Assembly (NCBI RefSeq): GCF_031844685.1
Contig: NZ_CP134605.1
Coordinates: 3,554,001 to 3,618,000, forward strand
Length of the DNA stretch: 64,000 nt
Reading direction: 5' to 3'
DNA from: Streptomyces sp. ITFR-21
GTDB taxonomy: Bacteria; Actinomycetota; Actinomycetes; Streptomycetales; Streptomycetaceae
The notes under the pieces: generated by a model
Databases searched by the model: none
The model's input: the letters and a program-made list of their open reading frames with translations, nothing else
Told to the model about the DNA's origin: nothing
Made by a program: the position numbers and the translations under genes
Part shown: in pieces, positions 57,738 through 64,000 of the stretch
How the letters are laid out: each line of letters opens with the position of its first letter
How positions within the stretch are numbered: the stretch's first letter is position 1

Positions 57738-58808
57738 ATGAAGCTGCTGCGAAGTCTCCGCGGTCCCCTGGCCCTCACCCTGTGCGGCGCCCTCGCCGCC
57801 GTGCTGTCGCTGGTGTGCCCCGCGCCCGCCCTGGCGTCGCAGACCGGCGTGCACAACGCGGACCCGAGCGTGATCAGGGTCGGCGGCACGTACATCTCGG
57901 CGGAGTCGTCCGGCGGCGGCATCGCCGTACGGGAGGCGTCCTCCCCGGACGCCCTCGGCGCGGCAACCCCCCGGCAGGTCTGGTCGGACACCAAGGGCCG
58001 CGGTGAGGTGTGGGCCCCGGAGATCGTGGTGGACGGCACCCGCTACTACGTCTACTTCACCGCCGGCACCGGATCGGCCCACCGGATGTACGTGATCAGC
58101 TCCGCCACCGCCGACAGCGGGTACGGCGCCGAGATGCAACTGGCCCTTCCGGACGGCAAATGGGCCATCGACGGCATTCTGTTCACCTTCAACGGCCAGC
58201 GCTGGTTCGTCTGGTCGGGCTGGGCGGGCGACACCAACGTCGAGCAGAACCTCTACATCGTCCGGATGAGCGGCCCGACCACGCCGACCGGCGCCCGGTA
58301 CGTCATCTCGCAGCCGCGTGAGAGCTGGGAGCGGGTGGTCGGCAACCCGTACATCAACGAGGCGCCGGCGGCCGTCAGGGACCCGGCCGGCCGGTTGCAC
58401 GTCGTGTACTCCGCCAACGGAAGCTGGAGCGACCGGTACTGCATGGCCGATCTGCGGCTGCGGTCCGGCGGCGACCCGACCTACGTCTGGGACTGGTACA
58501 AGTCCAACGGCTGCCTGTTCGGCTCCAACGCCGCGACGATGATGTCCGGTTGGGACCCCACCTTGTACGTCGACGGCCCCGGCAGCCACAGCTTCGTGCT
58601 GCTCGACGGCGACATCAGCACCAGCCCGCCGGCCGGCCCGACGTTCCCCCTGATGTTCACCGCGGTCCCGAAGGGCACCCCCTACTCGTGGGCCAACCGC
58701 TACTGGTTCACGGGCGGGTTCTGCTGGTGGGGCAACACCACCTACACCCGCGCCAACGTCCCCGGCGCGACCGGCGACACCGGCTGGGGCCTGAAGTTCT
58801 TCGAGTAG
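57738..58808 (+). CDS. Secreted GH43-like five-bladed propeller glycosidase
   Basis: A 356-residue exported protein. The signal ends near ALAS. The mature domain has the clan GH-F fold typical of GH43 arabinosidases and xylosidases: catalytic-base aspartate in HNADPSVIRVGGTYI (about Asp42), WAPEIVVDGTRYYVYFTAG in blade 2, the pKa-modulator aspartate in KWAIDGILFTFNG and the acid glutamate in PYINEAPAAV. Size is that of the catalytic domain alone with no carbohydrate-binding module. The ATG has a weak ribosome binding site (GAACGGGACG). It is the first of at least three plant-polysaccharide enzymes in a row. Confidence 0.82.
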   Translation: MKLLRSLRGPLALTLCGALAAVLSLVCPAPALASQTGVHNADPSVIRVGGTYISAESSGGGIAVREASSPDALGAATPRQVWSDTKGRGEVWAPEIVVDGTRYYVYFTAGTGSAHRMYVISSATADSGYGAEMQLALPDGKWAIDGILFTFNGQRWFVWSGWAGDTNVEQNLYIVRMSGPTTPTGARYVISQPRESWERVVGNPYINEAPAAVRDPAGRLHVVYSANGSWSDRYCMADLRLRSGGDPTYVWDWYKSNGCLFGSNAATMMSGWDPTLYVDGPGSHSFVLLDGDISTSPPAGPTFPLMFTAVPKGTPYSWANRYWFTGGFCWWGNTTYTRANVPGATGDTGWGLKFFE

Positions 58809-59183
58809 GCGCCGGCCGGCCCGCCCGGCGGACGAGGCCGCTCCCGGCCGGCCGCAACGGTCGCGCCCCGGAGCCGCGCGGCCGGGTACGCCGCCGGTGT
58901 CCCGACGGCCGTGCGGCGCGGCGGGCCGGGCGGCGGCGCCTTCGGCGAGCGGCGCACCGGCCCGCGCACCGGCCCGGTGGTGAGGGGCGGCCTCCCGGCG
59001 ACCCGCGACGCCGGTGATCGCGGTTCCCGCGCGGCCGAGCGGGCACCCGGCGGAGCCGTCTTGCAGCCACTCTGCGCGCGGCTGCCGCGCGGGCCGGCTG
59101 CCGGGACCGGGGCGGGCCGCGATACGGGCGGCTTGCCCTCCGCGCGGCACGGCCATTGACAGTGCGGCACACCGCCTTCATGG
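58809..59183. other. Intergenic stretch between the GH43 and GH-A genes
   Basis: About 375 bp with no recognisable gene. It begins with GCCGGCCGGCC-type inverted sequence after the GH43 stop, which may act as terminator, and ends at the CebR box. All open frames here have poor codon bias. Confidence 0.45.
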
Positions 59184-59197
59184 TGGGAGCGCTCCCA
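59184..59197. promoter_or_regulatory. CebR operator TGGGAGCGCTCCCA
   Basis: This perfect 14-bp palindrome is identical to the binding site of CebR, the cellobiose-responsive LacI repressor of Streptomyces. It lies 72 bp upstream of the clan GH-A enzyme start. It predicts that this enzyme, and perhaps the GH9 downstream, are induced by cello-oligosaccharides. Confidence 0.88.
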
Positions 59198-59269
59198 CAA
59201 CTGGGGGCAGCAGGCCCGGCACGCATCCAGCGACCCCCCACGCCCCGCCTCCTGAAGGTGAGTATTGCC

Positions 59270-61360
59270 GTGCGTCTTGTCATGTCCAGCAGTCCATCAC
59301 ACCGGCACCGACGCCTCGTCGCGGCTGCCTCCGCCGCCGCGCTCACCGGCGCTTTGCTGCTCGGCGGGGCGTCCGCGCGGGCCGACGCCCCGCCGTCGGC
59401 GCCGGCCGACGCCACCGTCACGGTCAACGCCGGCGAGGGCCTGGGGACGATCCCCGACACGGCGTACGGCCTGAACAGTGCCGTGTGGGACGCGCAGATG
59501 AACGTGCCCGAGGTGCAGGACCTGGTCAAGGCCGCCGGCGTCGGCATGCTCCGCTATCCCGGCGGTTCCTACGGCGACATCTACCACTGGCAGACCAACT
59601 CCGCGCCCGGCGGCTACGTCGCGCCCGGCACGGACTTCGACGCGTTCATGGGAACGGTGCGGAAGGTCGGCGCCCAGCCGATCCTCATCGCGAACTACGG
59701 CTCGGGCACACCGCAGGAGGCCGCCGACTGGGTGCGCTACGCCAACATCACCCAGGGGTATGGCGTGAAGTACTGGGAGGTGGGCAACGAGCTGTACGGC
59801 AACGGGCATTACGGCTCCGGCTGGGAGCACGACGACCACGCCGACACCTCACCCGCCGCGTACGCCGGCAACGTGCTCCAGTACGTCTCGGCGATGAAGG
59901 CCGTCGACCCGACCGTCAAGGTCGGCGCCGTTCTCACCATGCCCGGCAACTGGCCGGACGGAGTGATCGGGAACGGCGAGAGCGCGGACTGGAACCACAC
60001 CGTGATCCCGCTGATCGCGGGCAAGGCCGACTTCGTGATCGTGCACTGGTATCCGAGCAGTGCCGACGCCGCCCGGATGCTCGGCACCCCCGCCCAGCTC
60101 ACCGGCGAACTCGCCCAGCTGCGCGATCAGTTGGACGACGCCGGCGCGGGCGGCACGCCGATCGCGCTCACCGAGGTCAACGGGGGCGTCGACGAGGACA
60201 CCCAGCCCAACGCCCTGTTCGGCGCGGACGCCTACCTCACCGCCCTCCAGAGCGGGGTGTTCACGGTCGACTGGTGGGACACCCACAACGGTCCCCGGCA
60301 GATCTCGACCGCGCCCGACGGCGCCACCGACTACGGCGACTGGGGTGTGCTCTCCAGCGGCGACTGCATCGGCGAGGTGTGCGAACCGCCGCTGAACACG
60401 CCGTTCCCGCCGTACTACGCGATCGCGATGCTGAGCCGGCTCGGCCTCCCCGGTGACCTGATGGTCGCCTCCGGCAGTACCGGTGCGACGGTGGCGGCGC
60501 ACGCCGTGCGCCGGGCGAACGGCGACCTGAGCGTCCTGCTGATCAACAAGGACCCCGCCGCCGCGCAGACCGTCGACCTGCGCTACACCGGCTTCACCCC
60601 CGACCTCTCGGCACCGGTGACCGTGGCCACCTACCGCGACGGGGCCCACGCGATCGACACCGCCACCTCGGCGGACGGCACCCGGCAGACCCTGCCGCCG
60701 TACTCGCTCACCACCCTCACCCTGCACGCCGAGCCCGGTACGGCCTCGGCCCTGTCCGCGCCCGGCGCGCCGAGGGTGACCGCGGTCGGCGACACCACCG
60801 CCACCGTGAGCTGGACCCCGTCCACCGGCGGCGCGGCCACCCGCTACGAAATCTACCGGCAGCTCGGCACGACCGGCGAACTGCTCGCGGACAGCACGGG
60901 CACCTCCGCCACCGTCCGCAACCTCACCCCCGGCACCACCTCCACCTGGAACATCCTGGCCCGTGACGCCGACGGCCGGCTCTCGGCGCCGTCCGACCCG
61001 GTCATTGTGCGCACCGGCACCCCCGCCCACTCCACCTGCCGGGTCGGGTACGCGACCACCGCCGGCTGGGGCAACGGGTTCAACGCCGCCGTGACCGTCA
61101 CCAACACCGGCCCGACACCGATCACGGGCTGGACGCTGGCCTTCGACTTCCCCGCCGCCGGCGAGTCGGTCGCCGGCTACTGGAACGCCCACGTCAGCGA
61201 GAACGGCACGCACGTCGTGGCCACCCCCGTGGACTGGAACGCCACCCTGGCCGCCGACGGCGGCAACTCGGTGTCCTTCGGCTTCACCGGCGCCAACGAC
61301 GGCGCGGCGCCACCGCCCACCGTCTTCACGCTCAACGGAACGGTCTGCACCACCACATGA
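59270..61360 (+). CDS. Secreted clan GH-A glycosidase with Fn3 and CBM2 domains
   Basis: A 696-residue modular enzyme. The signal peptide (RRLVAAASAAALTGALLLGG) ends near ARADA. The catalytic barrel (about 45-350) resembles GH44/GH51/GH39 members: GMLRYPGGSYGDIYHW, acid/base glutamate in YWEVGNELYGNGHYG and nucleophile glutamate in PIALTEVNGGVDE. A beta-sandwich follows, then one fibronectin type III domain (GAPRVTAVGDTTATVSWTPS) and a cellulose-binding CBM2 (CRVGYATTAGWGNGFNAAVT, GYWNAHVSENG). The GTG at 59270 has GAAGGTGAG upstream; ATG 59282 is an alternative. The CebR box upstream supports induction on cellulose. Confidence 0.87.
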   Translation: MRLVMSSSPSHRHRRLVAAASAAALTGALLLGGASARADAPPSAPADATVTVNAGEGLGTIPDTAYGLNSAVWDAQMNVPEVQDLVKAAGVGMLRYPGGSYGDIYHWQTNSAPGGYVAPGTDFDAFMGTVRKVGAQPILIANYGSGTPQEAADWVRYANITQGYGVKYWEVGNELYGNGHYGSGWEHDDHADTSPAAYAGNVLQYVSAMKAVDPTVKVGAVLTMPGNWPDGVIGNGESADWNHTVIPLIAGKADFVIVHWYPSSADAARMLGTPAQLTGELAQLRDQLDDAGAGGTPIALTEVNGGVDEDTQPNALFGADAYLTALQSGVFTVDWWDTHNGPRQISTAPDGATDYGDWGVLSSGDCIGEVCEPPLNTPFPPYYAIAMLSRLGLPGDLMVASGSTGATVAAHAVRRANGDLSVLLINKDPAAAQTVDLRYTGFTPDLSAPVTVATYRDGAHAIDTATSADGTRQTLPPYSLTTLTLHAEPGTASALSAPGAPRVTAVGDTTATVSWTPSTGGAATRYEIYRQLGTTGELLADSTGTSATVRNLTPGTTSTWNILARDADGRLSAPSDPVIVRTGTPAHSTCRVGYATTAGWGNGFNAAVTVTNTGPTPITGWTLAFDFPAAGESVAGYWNAHVSENGTHVVATPVDWNATLAADGGNSVSFGFTGANDGAAPPPTVFTLNGTVCTTT

Positions 61361-61368
61361 CCGCCTGA

Positions 61369-64000
<2,632 letters not shown>

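Noticed and set aside
55497-59156. A 1,219-codon open frame on the minus strand
   Set aside because: It lies opposite two well-supported secreted protein genes and encodes low-complexity Arg/Gly/Val-rich sequence, typical of antisense frames in high-GC DNA.

Overview
The window is very GC-rich, with strongly biased third codon positions, GTG/TTG starts and AGGAGG-type ribosome binding sites. Its gene families are typical of actinomycetes: MmyB-type XRE regulators, Tat-exported cholesterol oxidase, CBM2-bearing glycosidases and a CebR box. It looks like accessory chromosome of a Streptomyces-like actinomycete (family Streptomycetaceae inferred, species not determinable).

Layout. 0.001-8.3 kb: a PLP-dependent sulfhydrylase cut by the window edge, a fatty acid desaturase, two zinc alcohol/formaldehyde dehydrogenases, a decayed coiled-coil gene, an XRE regulator with a small membrane protein, and an ArsR gene pair with its operator. 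8.5-23.2 kb: exported and membrane proteins, a BCO2-type cholesterol oxidase, a broken aldo/keto reductase, an NCS1 transporter, a peptidoglycan amidase, a GH76 glycosidase, the divergent ohrR/ohr pair and a luciferase-like monooxygenase. 23.3-32.7 kb: mostly broken genes. A SARP stub is joined to a giant WXG/OmpA-type secreted protein in four frames, followed by an M20 peptidase with two frameshifts and a flavoprotein with one. 32.8-41.4 kb: an MFS transporter, a receiver-domain protein, an S53 peptidase remnant, then a compact set of MarR, EamA exporter, an unrecognised 381-aa protein, an isocitrate-lyase/PEP-mutase-superfamily enzyme and a lipoprotein.

42.2-47.6 kb is the most interesting part. 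A Crp/Fnr regulator precedes four genes that each overlap the next by 4 bp: a class III nucleotide-cyclase-homology protein, an NLR-like protein (degenerate P-loop plus helical repeats), an unknown 302-aa protein, and a small membrane protein resembling the Pycsar effector family (PycTM). The cyclase protein near its C-terminus and the NLR-like protein near its N-terminus carry the same short motif (YxGNxQRV followed by MG and alternating hydrophobic residues), which resembles amyloid signalling motifs that pair bacterial NLRs with effectors. I read this as a candidate cyclic-nucleotide/amyloid defence or cell-death operon.

49-64 kb: a Tat-exported M15 peptidase, a membrane protein, an ABC exporter, a large secreted von Willebrand D-like protein, and a plant-polysaccharide cluster. 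This cluster holds a GH43-like protein, a clan GH-A enzyme with Fn3 and CBM2 behind a perfect CebR box, and a GH9 cellulase with CBM3, Fn3 and CBM2 that runs off the window end.

At least eight genes are broken by single-base indels, several in homopolymer runs. Either the region is decaying accessory DNA or the assembly carries uncorrected indels. This affects how every pseudogene call here should be read.
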